Shown here: positions 6,675 through 14,563 of the stretch, piece after piece
Layout: each line of letters opens with the position of its first letter
How positions within the stretch are numbered: the first letter of the stretch is position 1
Notes under the pieces: generated by a model
Database searches by the model: none
What the model was told of the DNA's origin: nothing
The model's input: only the letters and a program-made list of their open reading frames with translations
Source of the DNA: Oscillospiraceae bacterium
Lineage (GTDB): Bacteria; Bacillota; Clostridia; Oscillospirales; Ruminococcaceae
Assembly (NCBI GenBank): GCA_017848075.1
Contig: JAGALG010000119.1
Span: 1 to 21,174, forward strand
Length of the DNA stretch: 21,174 bases
Direction of reading: 5' to 3'
Made by a program: the position numbers and the translations under genes

Positions 6675-7093
6675 TGCTTCTGCCTAAAAGAGTAAAATAC
6701 CGCAGAGTCCACAGAGGACGCATGAAAGGTAAAGCAATGAGAGGCAATGTCGTTTCCAACGGCGATTTCGGCCTCCAGGCACTCGAACCAGCTTGGATCA
6801 CCTCCAACCAGATCGAGGCTGCCCGTATTGCAATGACCCGTTACATTAAACGTGGCGGTCAGGTATGGATCAAAATCTTCCCTGACAAACCAATCACTGA
6901 AAAACCTGCTGAAACCCGAATGGGTTCTGGTAAAGGTAGCCCAGAATACTGGGTTGCTGTTGTAAAACCAGGCAGAGTTATGTTTGAGATCGGCGGTGTA
7001 AGCGAAGAGCTGGCTCGCGAAGCTATGCGTCTGGCTATGCACAAACTGCCAATCAAATGCAAATTCATCAAGAAAGAGGAGTGTGAAAAGTAA
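6674..7093 (+). CDS. rplP: 50S ribosomal protein L16
   Basis: L16 helps shape the tRNA A site and the late stages of large-subunit assembly. The 139-residue product starts MLLPKRVKYRRVHRGRMKG and contains the conserved GSGKGSPEYWVAVVKPGRV segment, whose arginine neighbourhood is hydroxylated in some bacteria. Its ribosome binding site AAGGAGG (6658-6664) is inside the end of rpsC. Its own stop overlaps the rpmC start by one base. Confidence 0.98.
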   Translation: MLLPKRVKYRRVHRGRMKGKAMRGNVVSNGDFGLQALEPAWITSNQIEAARIAMTRYIKRGGQVWIKIFPDKPITEKPAETRMGSGKGSPEYWVAVVKPGRVMFEIGGVSEELAREAMRLAMHKLPIKCKFIKKEECEK

Positions 7094-7284
7094 TGAAAAT
7101 CGCTGAGATCAGAAAACTGTCTGCGAATGAACTGGTTGAAAAGCTCAACGAACTGAAAGCAGAACTTTTCCACCTCCGCTTCCAGCATGCAATCAATCAG
7201 CTTGATAACCCAATGAGAATCAAAGCAGTGAAAAAAGACATCGCTATGATCTCCACCGTTATCAAAGAGAACGAAATGAAATAG
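7093..7284 (+). CDS. rpmC: 50S ribosomal protein L29
   Basis: L29 is a small helical-hairpin protein near the tunnel exit, next to L23. The 63-residue product reads MKIAEIRKLSANELVEKLNE at its start, with the family motif LKAELFHLRFQHAINQLDNP and the conserved tail IKAVKKDIAMISTVIKE. It overlaps rplP by one base at the TAATG junction; its GAGGAG site (7076-7081) lies in rplP. Confidence 0.97.
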   Translation: MKIAEIRKLSANELVEKLNELKAELFHLRFQHAINQLDNPMRIKAVKKDIAMISTVIKENEMK

Positions 7285-7301
7285 GAAGGGAGGATATCAC
7301 A

Positions 7302-7556
7302 ATGGAAAGAAATCTTAGAAAAACCAGAGTGGGCGTTGTAGTTAGCGACAAAATGGACAAAACCGTTGTAGTAGCTGTTAAAGACAATGTTAAACATCCT
7401 CTCTACAAAAAAATCATGAAACGCACCATCACCTTCAAAGCACATGACGAAGAAAACGCTTGCAGAATCGGTGACAAAGTGCAGGTTATGGAAACTCGTC
7501 CACTGTCCAAAGACAAACACTGGAGAGTTGTTAAAGTAATCGAACAGGCTAAATAA
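7302..7556 (+). CDS. rpsQ: 30S ribosomal protein S17
   Basis: S17 is a primary 16S rRNA-binding protein with an OB fold, needed early in small-subunit assembly. The 84-residue product has the typical RKTRVGVVVSDKMDKTVVV opening, HPLYKKIMKRTITFKAHDEEN, and the closing RPLSKDKHWRVVKVIEQAK. GGGAGG (7288-7293) precedes the ATG. Confidence 0.97.
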   Translation: MERNLRKTRVGVVVSDKMDKTVVVAVKDNVKHPLYKKIMKRTITFKAHDEENACRIGDKVQVMETRPLSKDKHWRVVKVIEQAK

Positions 7557-7602
7557 TCTCATTTTATTGGTTTGATAGAACAACCGAAAGGAGGCATGCT
7601 CT

Positions 7603-7971
7603 GTGATTCAGATGCAGACCTATCTCAAAGTTGCCGACAACACTGGTGCAAAAGAGCTCATGTGCATTCGCGTTCTGGGTGGTACCCGCCGCAGATATGC
7701 AAACATCGGTGACGTGGTTGTAGCTTCCGTTAAGAAAGCTGCTCCAGGCGGTGTTGTTAAAAAAGGTGACGTTGTTAAGGCAGTAATCGTACGCTCTGCA
7801 AAGGGCCTGAGACGCGAAGACGGTACTTACATCCGTTTCGACGAAAATGCTGCTGTTATTATTAAAGATGATAAGACTCCAAGGGGCACTCGAATCTTTG
7901 GCCCAGTGGCGAGAGAACTGCGTGATAATGATTACCTCAAGATTCTCAGCCTCGCCCCTGAGGTACTTTAA
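7603..7971 (+). CDS. rplN: 50S ribosomal protein L14
   Basis: L14 forms an inter-subunit bridge and is part of the site where translational GTPases and the silencing factor RsfS act. The 122-residue product starts MIQMQTYLKVADNTGAKELM and ends FGPVARELRDNDYLKILSLA plus a short tail, as is usual. The start is GTG at 7603, set by AAAGGAGG (7587-7594); the nearer ATG at 7595 is out of frame. Confidence 0.98.
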   Translation: MIQMQTYLKVADNTGAKELMCIRVLGGTRRRYANIGDVVVASVKKAAPGGVVKKGDVVKAVIVRSAKGLRREDGTYIRFDENAAVIIKDDKTPRGTRIFGPVARELRDNDYLKILSLAPEVL

Positions 7972-7986
7972 TAGGAGGTGCTCAAA

Positions 7987-8298
7987 GTGAGTGTACACGT
8001 TAAAACAAACGATACAGTCGTTATCCTCACCGGTAAAGATAAAGGCAAACAGGGCAAAGTCCTGGCTGTAAGCCCAAAAGAAGGCAAAATCATTGTTGAA
8101 GGTTGCAACATGATCAAAAAACATGTAAAACCTCGCAAGATGGGTGATAAAGGCGGTATCGTTGATGCAGAAAGTGCTATGTACGCATGCAAAGCAATGC
8201 TGGTATGCCCAAAATGCGGCAAACCTACCCGCGTAGCACACAAAATCACCGCAGAAGGCAAAGTTCGCCTCTGCAAAAAATGCGGCGAAACATTCTAA
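7987..8298 (+). CDS. rplX: 50S ribosomal protein L24
   Basis: L24 initiates large-subunit assembly and lies at the tunnel exit. An N-terminal KOW motif (residues 8-35, NDTVVILTGKDKGKQGKVL) is followed by a basic core and a C-terminal zinc-ribbon-like tail with CPKC and CKKC (Cys74, 77, 96, 99), common in bacterial L24. The GTG at 7987 is preferred to the in-frame GTG at 7978 because the latter is part of the AGGAGG site itself; the chosen start gives 103 residues and correct spacing (8 nt). Confidence 0.96.
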   Translation: MSVHVKTNDTVVILTGKDKGKQGKVLAVSPKEGKIIVEGCNMIKKHVKPRKMGDKGGIVDAESAMYACKAMLVCPKCGKPTRVAHKITAEGKVRLCKKCGETF

Positions 8299-8317
8299 TT
8301 AGGAGGAGAGCAGAACA

Positions 8318-8857
8318 ATGGCAAGAATGAAAGAATTCTACGCAGCTGAAGTTGCGCCAGCTTTGTACAAAAAGTTCGGTTACAAAAGCGTTATGCAGAT
8401 TCCTAAACTGGATAAAGTAGTTGTGAACGTTGGCTGCGGCGAAGCTCGCGACAACCACAAACTGATCGACGCTATCATTGCTGACCTGACCACCATCACC
8501 GGTCAGAAAGCTGTTCCAACCAAAGCTAAAAAATCCGTAGCAAACTTCAAACTTCGTGAAGGTATGACTATCGGTGCAAAAGTTACTCTGAGAGGCGACG
8601 TAATGTACGAGTTTGTTGACAGACTCTTCAACCTGGCTCTCCCAAGAGTAAGAGACTTCAGAGGTATCAATCCTAACGGCTTCGACGGTCGTGGTAACTA
8701 CTCCATGGGCCTGAAAGAGCAGTTGATCTTCCCTGAAATCGAGTACGATAAAATCGATAAAGTACGCGGTATGGACATCTGCTTTGTTACTACCGCTAAC
8801 ACCGATGAGGAATCCCGTGAGCTGCTGAAGCTGATGGGTGCACCATTCGAGAAATAG
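8318..8857 (+). CDS. rplE: 50S ribosomal protein L5
   Basis: L5 binds 5S rRNA with L18 and contacts the P-site tRNA and small-subunit protein S13. The 179-residue product matches the family length and shows IPKLDKVVVNVGCGEARDN, GQKAVPTKAKKSVANFKLREG and the C-terminal FPEIEYDKIDKVRGMDI segment. An AGGAGGAG site at 8301-8308 precedes the ATG. Confidence 0.98.
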   Translation: MARMKEFYAAEVAPALYKKFGYKSVMQIPKLDKVVVNVGCGEARDNHKLIDAIIADLTTITGQKAVPTKAKKSVANFKLREGMTIGAKVTLRGDVMYEFVDRLFNLALPRVRDFRGINPNGFDGRGNYSMGLKEQLIFPEIEYDKIDKVRGMDICFVTTANTDEESRELLKLMGAPFEK

Positions 8858-8870
8858 GGGGTAAGGTACA

Positions 8871-9056
8871 GTGGCAAAAACTAGTAAAAAAGTTAGTCAG
8901 CAGAGAGAGCCAAAGTACTCTACTCGCGCATACAACAGATGCAAAATCTGCGGCAGACCTCACGCTTATCTTCGTAAATTCGGTATTTGCCGTATTTGCT
9001 TCCGTGAACTGGCTTACAAAGGTCAGATCCCAGGCGTGAAGAAAGCCAGCTGGTAA
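8871..9056 (+). CDS. rpsZ: 30S ribosomal protein S14, zinc-binding type Z
   Basis: S14 joins late in small-subunit head assembly. This is the short, 61-residue zinc form with CKIC (Cys24, Cys27) and CRIC (Cys40, Cys43), the type usual in Bacillota, rather than the roughly 90-residue zinc-free form. The C-terminus GQIPGVKKASW is typical. The start is GTG at 8871. Its ribosome binding site is weaker than that of the neighbours (GGGGGTAAGG, 8856-8865), so translation may depend on coupling to rplE 13 nt upstream. Symbol usage varies between rpsZ and rpsN. Confidence 0.97.
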   Translation: MAKTSKKVSQQREPKYSTRAYNRCKICGRPHAYLRKFGICRICFRELAYKGQIPGVKKASW

Positions 9057-9080
9057 GCACAAGCAAAGGAGGTTGACGTC

Positions 9081-9479
9081 ATGCAAATTACAGATAAAAT
9101 CGCTGATATGCTGACTCGTATCCGTAATGCGAGTGCAGCAAAACATGACACCGTTGATGTTCCAGCATCTAACATGAAAAAAGCTATTGCACAGATTCTC
9201 TTGGATGAGGGTTACATCAAAGGCTTCCAGGTTATTGATGATGGAAAACAGGGTATCATCCGTATCACTCTGAAATACGGTGTAGGTAAACAGGCTGTTA
9301 TCACCGGCCTGAAAAGAGTTTCCAAACCTGGCCTGCGCATCTATACCAGCTGCAAGGATATGCCAGCAGTTATGAACGGACTTGGTATCGCTATCATGTC
9401 CACTCCAAAAGGCATTATGACCGACAGACAGGCTCGTAAAGAGAATGTTGGCGGCGAAGTCCTTGCATTCATTTGGTAA
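9081..9479 (+). CDS. rpsH: 30S ribosomal protein S8
   Basis: S8 is a primary 16S rRNA binder of the central domain; in enterobacteria it also represses the spc operon. The 132-residue product starts MQITDKIADMLTRIRNAS and ends with the conserved GIMTDRQARKENVGGEVLAFIW. AAAGGAGG (9065-9072) gives an 8-nt spacing. The stop is part of the ribosome binding site of rplF, a tight junction. Confidence 0.98.
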   Translation: MQITDKIADMLTRIRNASAAKHDTVDVPASNMKKAIAQILLDEGYIKGFQVIDDGKQGIIRITLKYGVGKQAVITGLKRVSKPGLRIYTSCKDMPAVMNGLGIAIMSTPKGIMTDRQARKENVGGEVLAFIW

Positions 9480-9494
9480 GGAGGTGCACTAAGA

Positions 9495-10037
9495 ATGTCT
9501 CGAATTGGTAGAAAACCAGTTGCAGTTCCAGCTGGCGTTGAAGTTACCCTCAACGGTCACGAGCTGACTGTAAAAGGTCCTAAAGGCACTCTCGTTAAAG
9601 AACTGCACTCCGCAATGGATATCGCAGTAGAGGGCAACGAAATCGTTGTTACTCGTCCAAACGATGAGAAAGAAAACAGAAGCCTGCATGGCCTCACCAG
9701 AACCCTGATCTCCAACATGGTGATCGGTGTTACCGAAGGTTTCAAAAAAGAACTGGAAGTTAACGGTGTAGGTTACAGAGCAGCAAAAGAAGGCAAAAAC
9801 CTGGTTATGATCCTGGGTTACTCCCATAAAGTAATCATGCCAGAGCCTGCAAACATCACTATCGATGTTCCAGCTCCTAACAAAATCATTGTTAGCGGTG
9901 CTGATAAAGAAGCAGTTGGACAGCTTGCTGCTGAAATCCGCGAGAAACGTCTGCCAGAGCCATACAAGGGCAAAGGTATTAAATATGTAGACGAAGTTAT
10001 CATCCGCAAGGAAGGTAAAGCTGGTAAAGGTAAATAA
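9495..10037 (+). CDS. rplF: 50S ribosomal protein L6
   Basis: L6 lies near the sarcin-ricin loop and the GTPase-associated centre. The 180-residue protein starts MSRIGRKPVAVPAGVEVTLNG, has two related alpha-beta domains, and ends with the hallmark PEPYKGKGIKYVDEVIIRKEG. The AAGGAGG site overlaps the stop of rpsH. Confidence 0.98.
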   Translation: MSRIGRKPVAVPAGVEVTLNGHELTVKGPKGTLVKELHSAMDIAVEGNEIVVTRPNDEKENRSLHGLTRTLISNMVIGVTEGFKKELEVNGVGYRAAKEGKNLVMILGYSHKVIMPEPANITIDVPAPNKIIVSGADKEAVGQLAAEIREKRLPEPYKGKGIKYVDEVIIRKEGKAGKGK

Positions 10038-10054
10038 TAAAGGAGTGAATCGAA

Positions 10055-10414
10055 ATGGTGAAAAAGCTTGATAGCAACAAAGCGAGACTGAAAAGACATC
10101 GCAGAGTTAGAGCTAAAATTAGCGGCACACCTGAGCGTCCACGCCTCAACGTATTCCGCTCCGCTAAACATATCTATGCCCAGATCATTGACGACGTTAA
10201 CGGTGTAACTCTGGTTAGCGCTTCTTCTATGGAAAAAGGCTTTGAAGGTTTCGGCGGTAACAAAGAAGCAGCTGCTAAAGTTGGTAAAGCAGTAGCAGCT
10301 AAGGCTCTGGAAAAAGGTATCTCCGAGGTCGTATTCGACCGCAGCGGCTACCTGTATCATGGCCGCGTAAAAGAATTAGCAGAAGGCGCTCGTGAGGGCG
10401 GCCTGAAATTCTAA
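10055..10414 (+). CDS. rplR: 50S ribosomal protein L18
   Basis: L18 binds 5S rRNA and, with L5, brings it into the large subunit. The 119-residue product has the basic N-terminus KARLKRHRRVRAKISGT followed by PERPRLNVFRSAKHIYAQIIDD, and ends VFDRSGYLYHGRVKELAEGA. AAAGGAG at 10039-10045 precedes the ATG. Confidence 0.98.
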   Translation: MVKKLDSNKARLKRHRRVRAKISGTPERPRLNVFRSAKHIYAQIIDDVNGVTLVSASSMEKGFEGFGGNKEAAAKVGKAVAAKALEKGISEVVFDRSGYLYHGRVKELAEGAREGGLKF

Positions 10415-10430
10415 CGGGGAGGGAATACTT

Positions 10431-10931
10431 TTGACTCGCATTGACGCTTCTAAACTCGAACTGAGCGAGAGAGTAGTTGCCATTAACCGTGTATCCAAAA
10501 CCGTTAAGGGTGGTCGCGTAATGAAATTCGCAGCCCTGGTTGTAGTAGGTGACGGTAACGGTATTGTTGGCTACGGCATCGGTAAATCTTCCGAGGTTCC
10601 GGACGCTATCCGCAAAGGTATCGAAGATGCTAAAAAACATCTGATCAAAGTTAGCCTGAAAGGCACAACCATTCCACACGAAATCATCGGCGAATTCGGC
10701 GCTGGCCGCGTTCTGATGAAACCAGCTCCACAGGGTACTGGTGTAATCGCAGGCGGTCCTGTTCGTGCGGTTCTCGAAGTTGTTGGTATCCACGACATCC
10801 GTACCAAATGTCTGAGATCTAACAATCCATGCAATGTTGTAACTGCTACCATCAATGGTCTGGCTGCTCTGAGAACAGCTGAAGAAGTTGCAGCTATTCG
10901 TGGCAAAAGCGTTGAAGAAATTATCGGATAA
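10431..10931 (+). CDS. rpsE: 30S ribosomal protein S5
   Basis: S5 lies at the mRNA entry site and affects decoding accuracy. The 166-residue product shows the dsRNA-binding-like N-terminal domain with TVKGGRVMKFAALVVVGDG, the loop (residues 24-29) associated with spectinomycin resistance in other species and here of ordinary sequence, and the C-terminal GTGVIAGGPVRAVLEVVGI. The start is a TTG at 10431, 7 nt after GGGGAGGG (10416-10423); homologous N-termini support it. Confidence 0.97.
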   Translation: MTRIDASKLELSERVVAINRVSKTVKGGRVMKFAALVVVGDGNGIVGYGIGKSSEVPDAIRKGIEDAKKHLIKVSLKGTTIPHEIIGEFGAGRVLMKPAPQGTGVIAGGPVRAVLEVVGIHDIRTKCLRSNNPCNVVTATINGLAALRTAEEVAAIRGKSVEEIIG

Positions 10932-10945
10932 GGAGGTCGCAACTT

Positions 10946-11125
10946 ATGGCAAACCTTAAAATCAAACTGGTAAGAGGTTTTCAGGGCCGCAAGGACGACC
11001 AGATCGCTACCGCTCATTCCCTTGGTCTGAGAAAAATCGGTAACGAGGTTATCCAGCCTGACAACGCAGCTACCAGAGGTAAAATCAATAAGATTTCTCA
11101 CCTCGTACAGGTAACCGAAGCTTAA
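10946..11125 (+). CDS. rpmD: 50S ribosomal protein L30
   Basis: L30 is a small non-essential large-subunit protein that binds 23S rRNA. Translation from the ATG at 10946 gives 59 residues: MANLKIKLVRGFQGRKDDQI, then the conserved TAHSLGLRKIGNEVIQPDN and a C-terminal KISHLVQVTEA. This is the expected family length. Its AAGGAGG site (10930-10936) overlaps the rpsE stop. Confidence 0.96.
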   Translation: MANLKIKLVRGFQGRKDDQIATAHSLGLRKIGNEVIQPDNAATRGKINKISHLVQVTEA

Positions 11126-11145
11126 TTCAAGGAGGTGCAGCAACA

Positions 11146-11586
11146 ATGAAATTGCACGAACTTTGCCCTACACCAGGTTCTACCAAAAAAGCTTTCCGCG
11201 TTGGTAGAGGTTCCGGTTCCGGTAACGGTAAAACCGCTGGTAAAGGTCATAAAGGACAGAATGCACGCTCCGGCGGCGGCGTAAGACCTGGCTTCGAAGG
11301 TGGCCAGATGCCTCTGCAGAGACGTGTTCCAAAAAGAGGTTTCACCAACATCTTTGCAACTGTTTACTCCACTGTTAATGTAAGCGATCTGGAATGCTTC
11401 GAAGACGGTACTGTAATTACTGCAGACGTTCTGAGAGAAGCTGGCCTGATCAAAAAACTCAACGATGGCGTAAAAGTTCTCGGTAACGGTGAACTGACCA
11501 AAAAGCTGACTGTTAATGCAGCAGCATTCTCCGCATCTGCTAAAGAAAGAATCGAAGCAGCAGGCGGCAAAGCAGAGGTGATCTAG
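11146..11586 (+). CDS. rplO: 50S ribosomal protein L15
   Basis: L15 is a late-assembly large-subunit protein with a long, basic, glycine-rich N-terminal extension that penetrates the rRNA. The 146-residue product opens MKLHELCPTPGSTKKAFRVG, followed by GRGSGSGNGKTAGKGHKGQN and FEGGQMPLQRRVPKRGF, and ends in the globular domain. It is separated from secY by a single base, so the two are likely translationally coupled. Confidence 0.98.
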   Translation: MKLHELCPTPGSTKKAFRVGRGSGSGNGKTAGKGHKGQNARSGGGVRPGFEGGQMPLQRRVPKRGFTNIFATVYSTVNVSDLECFEDGTVITADVLREAGLIKKLNDGVKVLGNGELTKKLTVNAAAFSASAKERIEAAGGKAEVI

Positions 11587-11587
11587 G

Positions 11588-12904
11588 ATGATCGAAACTC
11601 TCAAGCGCGCGTGGAAAATGCCTGACCTGAGAAATAGACTCCTGTTCACTCTGATGATTCTTGTCGTATTCCGGATTGGCGCGGCTCTGCCGGTGCCATT
11701 CCTGAATGCAAGTGCGATGGCCGGATTCGGCGATGGCAACCTCTTCGGTTACCTGAACCTGATGACTGGTGGTGCGTTCCAGAACGGTACGCTCTTCGCT
11801 CTGTCCATCACTCCGTACATCTCCGCAAGCATTATTATCCAGTTGCTTACTATAGCAATTCCTGCTCTGGAAAAACTCTCTAAAGAGGGCGAATCCGGCA
11901 GAAAGAAACTGAAGAAGATCGAACGCGCAACCACCGTAGCCCTGGCTCTTGTAGAGTCCTTCGGTTACTACAACATTCTGAGAAGTCAGGGTGCTGTAAT
12001 GGATGGCGGCAACGCTTTCGGTAACTTCCTGATTCCGCTGACCATCGTTCTTTCCTTCACCGCCGGCGCAATGATCTGTGTATGGCTGGGTGAAAGAATT
12101 GATGAAAAGGGTATCGGTAACGGTATTTCCATGCTTCTGTTTGCCGGTATCGTATCCGGTGGCCTGACCATGGCAATCACTGTTGTTCAGTACCTGGTAA
12201 TGGGTGTTGACTATCTCAGAACCGGTTTCCTGGGCGAAGGCCTGCGTTATATCATTGGTATTCCAGTGATCGTAGTTCTCTTCGTTTGCATGATTGCATT
12301 TATTATTCTGATGACCAAAGCTGAACGCCGTATTCCGGTACAGTACGCAAAACGCGTAGTAGGCCGTAAAATGTACGGTGGCCAGTCCAGCCATCTTCCA
12401 ATCAGCGTAAACCTTTCTGGTGTAATGCCAGTTATCTTCTCTTCCACCATCCTGGCAATCCCAACCACCATCGGTGCGTTTGTGACTCCAAAAGAAGGCG
12501 GTTTCATGGAGAAGGTGCTTGCAGCGCTGAACTATGACAGCCCATTCTATGCTCTGATCTACTTCATTCTGATCGTTGCATTCGCTTACTTCTATGTTGC
12601 TATCCAGTACAATCCAATTGAAATGGCTAACAACCTGAGAAAACAGAATGGTGCTATCCCAGGTATCAGACCTGGTAAACCAACTTCCGACTTTATTTCC
12701 AAAATCATTTCTAAAGTTACCATGGTCGGCGCTCTGTTCCTGGCCGTAGTAGCAATCCTGCCAATCTTTGTAGCAGCTCTCACCGGCATCAACATTTCCT
12801 TTGGTGGTACTTCCATCATCATCGTTGTAGGTGTTGCACTGGATACTGTAAGACAGCTGGAATCTGAAATGATGATGCGTCACTACAAAGGATTCCTGGA
12901 ATAA
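11588..12904 (+). CDS. secY: Protein translocase subunit SecY
   Basis: SecY is the channel subunit of the SecYEG translocon in the cytoplasmic membrane. The 438-residue protein has the expected ten hydrophobic segments, beginning with LLFTLMILVVFRIGAALPVP, followed by the plug region, and the conserved cytoplasmic loops GERIDEKGIGNGISMLLFAG and RRIPVQYAKRVVGRKMYGG. It ends with LDTVRQLESEMMMRHYKGFL. Its AGAGGTG site is inside rplO. Placing it behind ribosomal protein genes is the ancestral bacterial arrangement and keeps export capacity in step with protein synthesis. Confidence 0.98.
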   Translation: MIETLKRAWKMPDLRNRLLFTLMILVVFRIGAALPVPFLNASAMAGFGDGNLFGYLNLMTGGAFQNGTLFALSITPYISASIIIQLLTIAIPALEKLSKEGESGRKKLKKIERATTVALALVESFGYYNILRSQGAVMDGGNAFGNFLIPLTIVLSFTAGAMICVWLGERIDEKGIGNGISMLLFAGIVSGGLTMAITVVQYLVMGVDYLRTGFLGEGLRYIIGIPVIVVLFVCMIAFIILMTKAERRIPVQYAKRVVGRKMYGGQSSHLPISVNLSGVMPVIFSSTILAIPTTIGAFVTPKEGGFMEKVLAALNYDSPFYALIYFILIVAFAYFYVAIQYNPIEMANNLRKQNGAIPGIRPGKPTSDFISKIISKVTMVGALFLAVVAILPIFVAALTGINISFGGTSIIIVVGVALDTVRQLESEMMMRHYKGFLE

Positions 12905-12924
12905 TTCTGAAAGGGGACTTTTTC

Positions 12925-13557
12925 ATGAAGATCATCTTGTTGGGTGCTCCTGGTGCCGGTAAAGGTACTCAGGCTGAAAGAATTTGCGAACATTACAACA
13001 TTCCTCAGATCAGCACTGGTAACATCATCCGTGAAGCAATGAAAAATGAAACTCCAGCTGGTCTCAAAGCGAAGGAGTTTGTAAACTCCGGTGCACTGGT
13101 GCCAGATGAAGTCGTTATCGAAATGGTAAACGACAGACTGAAACAGGAAGACTGTGCAAACGGTTACATCCTGGACGGTTTCCCAAGAACGGTTCCACAG
13201 GCAGAAGCCCTGGACCAGATGGGCGTTCAGATTGATAAAGTATTGGATATCGAAGTTGCAGATGAAATCATCATGGGTCGTATGACTGGCCGTCGAGTTT
13301 GCTCCAAATGCGGCGCAACCTACCACACCCAGTTCAATCCATCCAACGATGGTGTTCACTGTGACAAATGCGGTGTCGAGCTGACCATCCGCAAAGATGA
13401 TGAGCCTGAAACCGTAAAAGCGCGTCTGCATGTTTATCACGAGCAGACTGAGCCTCTGAAAGATTACTACCAGACCAAGGGCAACCTGGTAATGGTAGAG
13501 GGCGTTGGTGCTGTTGATGAAATCACCAAACGCATCATGGAAGCCCTGGAGGCCTAA
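12925..13557 (+). CDS. adk: Adenylate kinase, zinc-lid type
   Basis: Adenylate kinase catalyses ATP + AMP to 2 ADP in the cytoplasm. The 210-residue product has the P-loop GAPGAGKG (residues 7-14), the DGFPRT motif (84-89), and a lid carrying four cysteines, CSKC (126, 129) and CDKC (146, 149), which bind structural zinc in Gram-positive enzymes. The usual STGD motif of the AMP site reads STGN (Asn33). Codon use matches the ribosomal genes. AAAGGGG (12910-12916) precedes the ATG. Confidence 0.97.
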   Translation: MKIILLGAPGAGKGTQAERICEHYNIPQISTGNIIREAMKNETPAGLKAKEFVNSGALVPDEVVIEMVNDRLKQEDCANGYILDGFPRTVPQAEALDQMGVQIDKVLDIEVADEIIMGRMTGRRVCSKCGATYHTQFNPSNDGVHCDKCGVELTIRKDDEPETVKARLHVYHEQTEPLKDYYQTKGNLVMVEGVGAVDEITKRIMEALEA

Positions 13558-13558
13558 T

Positions 13559-14302
13559 ATGGTTTCGCTTAAAACAAGCAAAGAGTTATCGGACATGAAG
13601 CTTTCCTGTCAGATTTCAGCCCAGGCGCTGAAGCTTGCAGGAGAACTGATCCGGCCGGGTGTGTCAACCGCACACATTAATAAAATGGTTCACGAGTTTA
13701 TCGTGTCTCAGGGTGCTAAACCGACCTTCCTTGGATACGGCGGTTTTCCGGCAGCCTGCTGCATCTCCGTCAATGACGAAGTGATCCACGGTATCCCATC
13801 GGATCGAATCCTTCGGGACGGCGATATTGTCAGCGTGGATGTCGGCGCTGCGATCAATGGCTACACTGGCGACAATGCGGCAACCTTTGCCGCTGGCACA
13901 GCTTCAGAAGAAGCTCTCACCTTGATGAGAGTAACCGAAGAATGTCTGTACAAAGCCATTGAGGCCGCTCAGCCAGGCAATCGCCTGGGTGACATCGGAT
14001 ATGCAGTGCAGTCCCATGCCGAATCCTTTGGTTTTGGTGTAGTTCGGGATTTCGTAGGACATGGCGTTGGTAAACAGCTCCATGAAGCTCCGGAAGTTCC
14101 AAACTACGGCACACCGGGCAGAGGCATTCGCCTGATGCCTGGTATGACATTGGCCATCGAACCGATGATCAATGGAAAGGGTAGCGCAGTACGGGTCCTG
14201 AAAAATGGTACCGTGTTGACTGCCAGCGGATCCTTATCCGCACACTTTGAACACACGATCGCCATTACGGCGGACGGTCCTGTAATCCTGACGAAAGCTT
14301 AG
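13559..14302 (+). CDS. map: Methionine aminopeptidase, type I
   Basis: This enzyme removes the initiator methionine from nascent proteins. The 247-residue product has all five metal ligands of the family: Asp94, Asp105, His168 (VGHGVG), Glu201 (AIEPM) and Glu231 (HFEHT), plus the catalytic-site His77 (NDEVIHG). The ATG at 13559, one base after the adk stop and 6 nt after GGAGG (13548-13552), is preferred to an in-frame upstream ATG inside adk. There is no N-terminal zinc-finger extension. Codon use differs from the flanking ribosomal genes (CGG, CGA, CCG appear), which suggests lower expression. Confidence 0.97.
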   Translation: MVSLKTSKELSDMKLSCQISAQALKLAGELIRPGVSTAHINKMVHEFIVSQGAKPTFLGYGGFPAACCISVNDEVIHGIPSDRILRDGDIVSVDVGAAINGYTGDNAATFAAGTASEEALTLMRVTEECLYKAIEAAQPGNRLGDIGYAVQSHAESFGFGVVRDFVGHGVGKQLHEAPEVPNYGTPGRGIRLMPGMTLAIEPMINGKGSAVRVLKNGTVLTASGSLSAHFEHTIAITADGPVILTKA

Positions 14303-14310
14303 GTGAAGGG

Positions 14311-14547
14311 ATGAATCGTGGAACTGTTGTGAAATCGACAGCCGGTCGCGATAAGGGTCGGCATCTGGTGGTCGTAAGCTGTGAAGCAGATCGGATTCTT
14401 CTTGCAGACGGCAAGGTGAGAAAACTCTCTAAACCGAAGCAAAAAAACATCCGTCATCTGCAGCTCACACAGCAGACGATCGATTTGGATCAGATCCACT
14501 CAGACAAGGCTTTACGAAAAGCATTAACCATGTTAGACTTGATATAG
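14311..14547 (+). CDS. KOW-domain RNA-binding protein, L14e/L27e-like
   Basis: A 78-residue basic protein with an N-terminal KOW motif (about residues 3-30, GTVVKSTAGRDKGRHLVVV) followed by ADGKVRKLSKPKQKNIRHLQ and an acidic C-terminus. Small KOW proteins resembling archaeal/eukaryal L14e are typical between map and infA in Clostridia; their role is not established, but ribosome or RNA binding is a reasonable inference. It starts 8 nt after the map stop. The ribosome binding site is poor (AGGTGAAGGG directly before the ATG), and codon use resembles map rather than the ribosomal genes. Confidence 0.88.
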   Translation: MNRGTVVKSTAGRDKGRHLVVVSCEADRILLADGKVRKLSKPKQKNIRHLQLTQQTIDLDQIHSDKALRKALTMLDLI

Positions 14548-14563
14548 CGAGGAGGCAATTTGC

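Noticed and set aside
11540..12883. A long minus-strand frame opposite secY, and similar ones opposite rplB and both amidohydrolases
   Set aside because: These are by-products of the strong codon bias on the plus strand; all lie opposite well-identified genes and lack ribosome binding sites.
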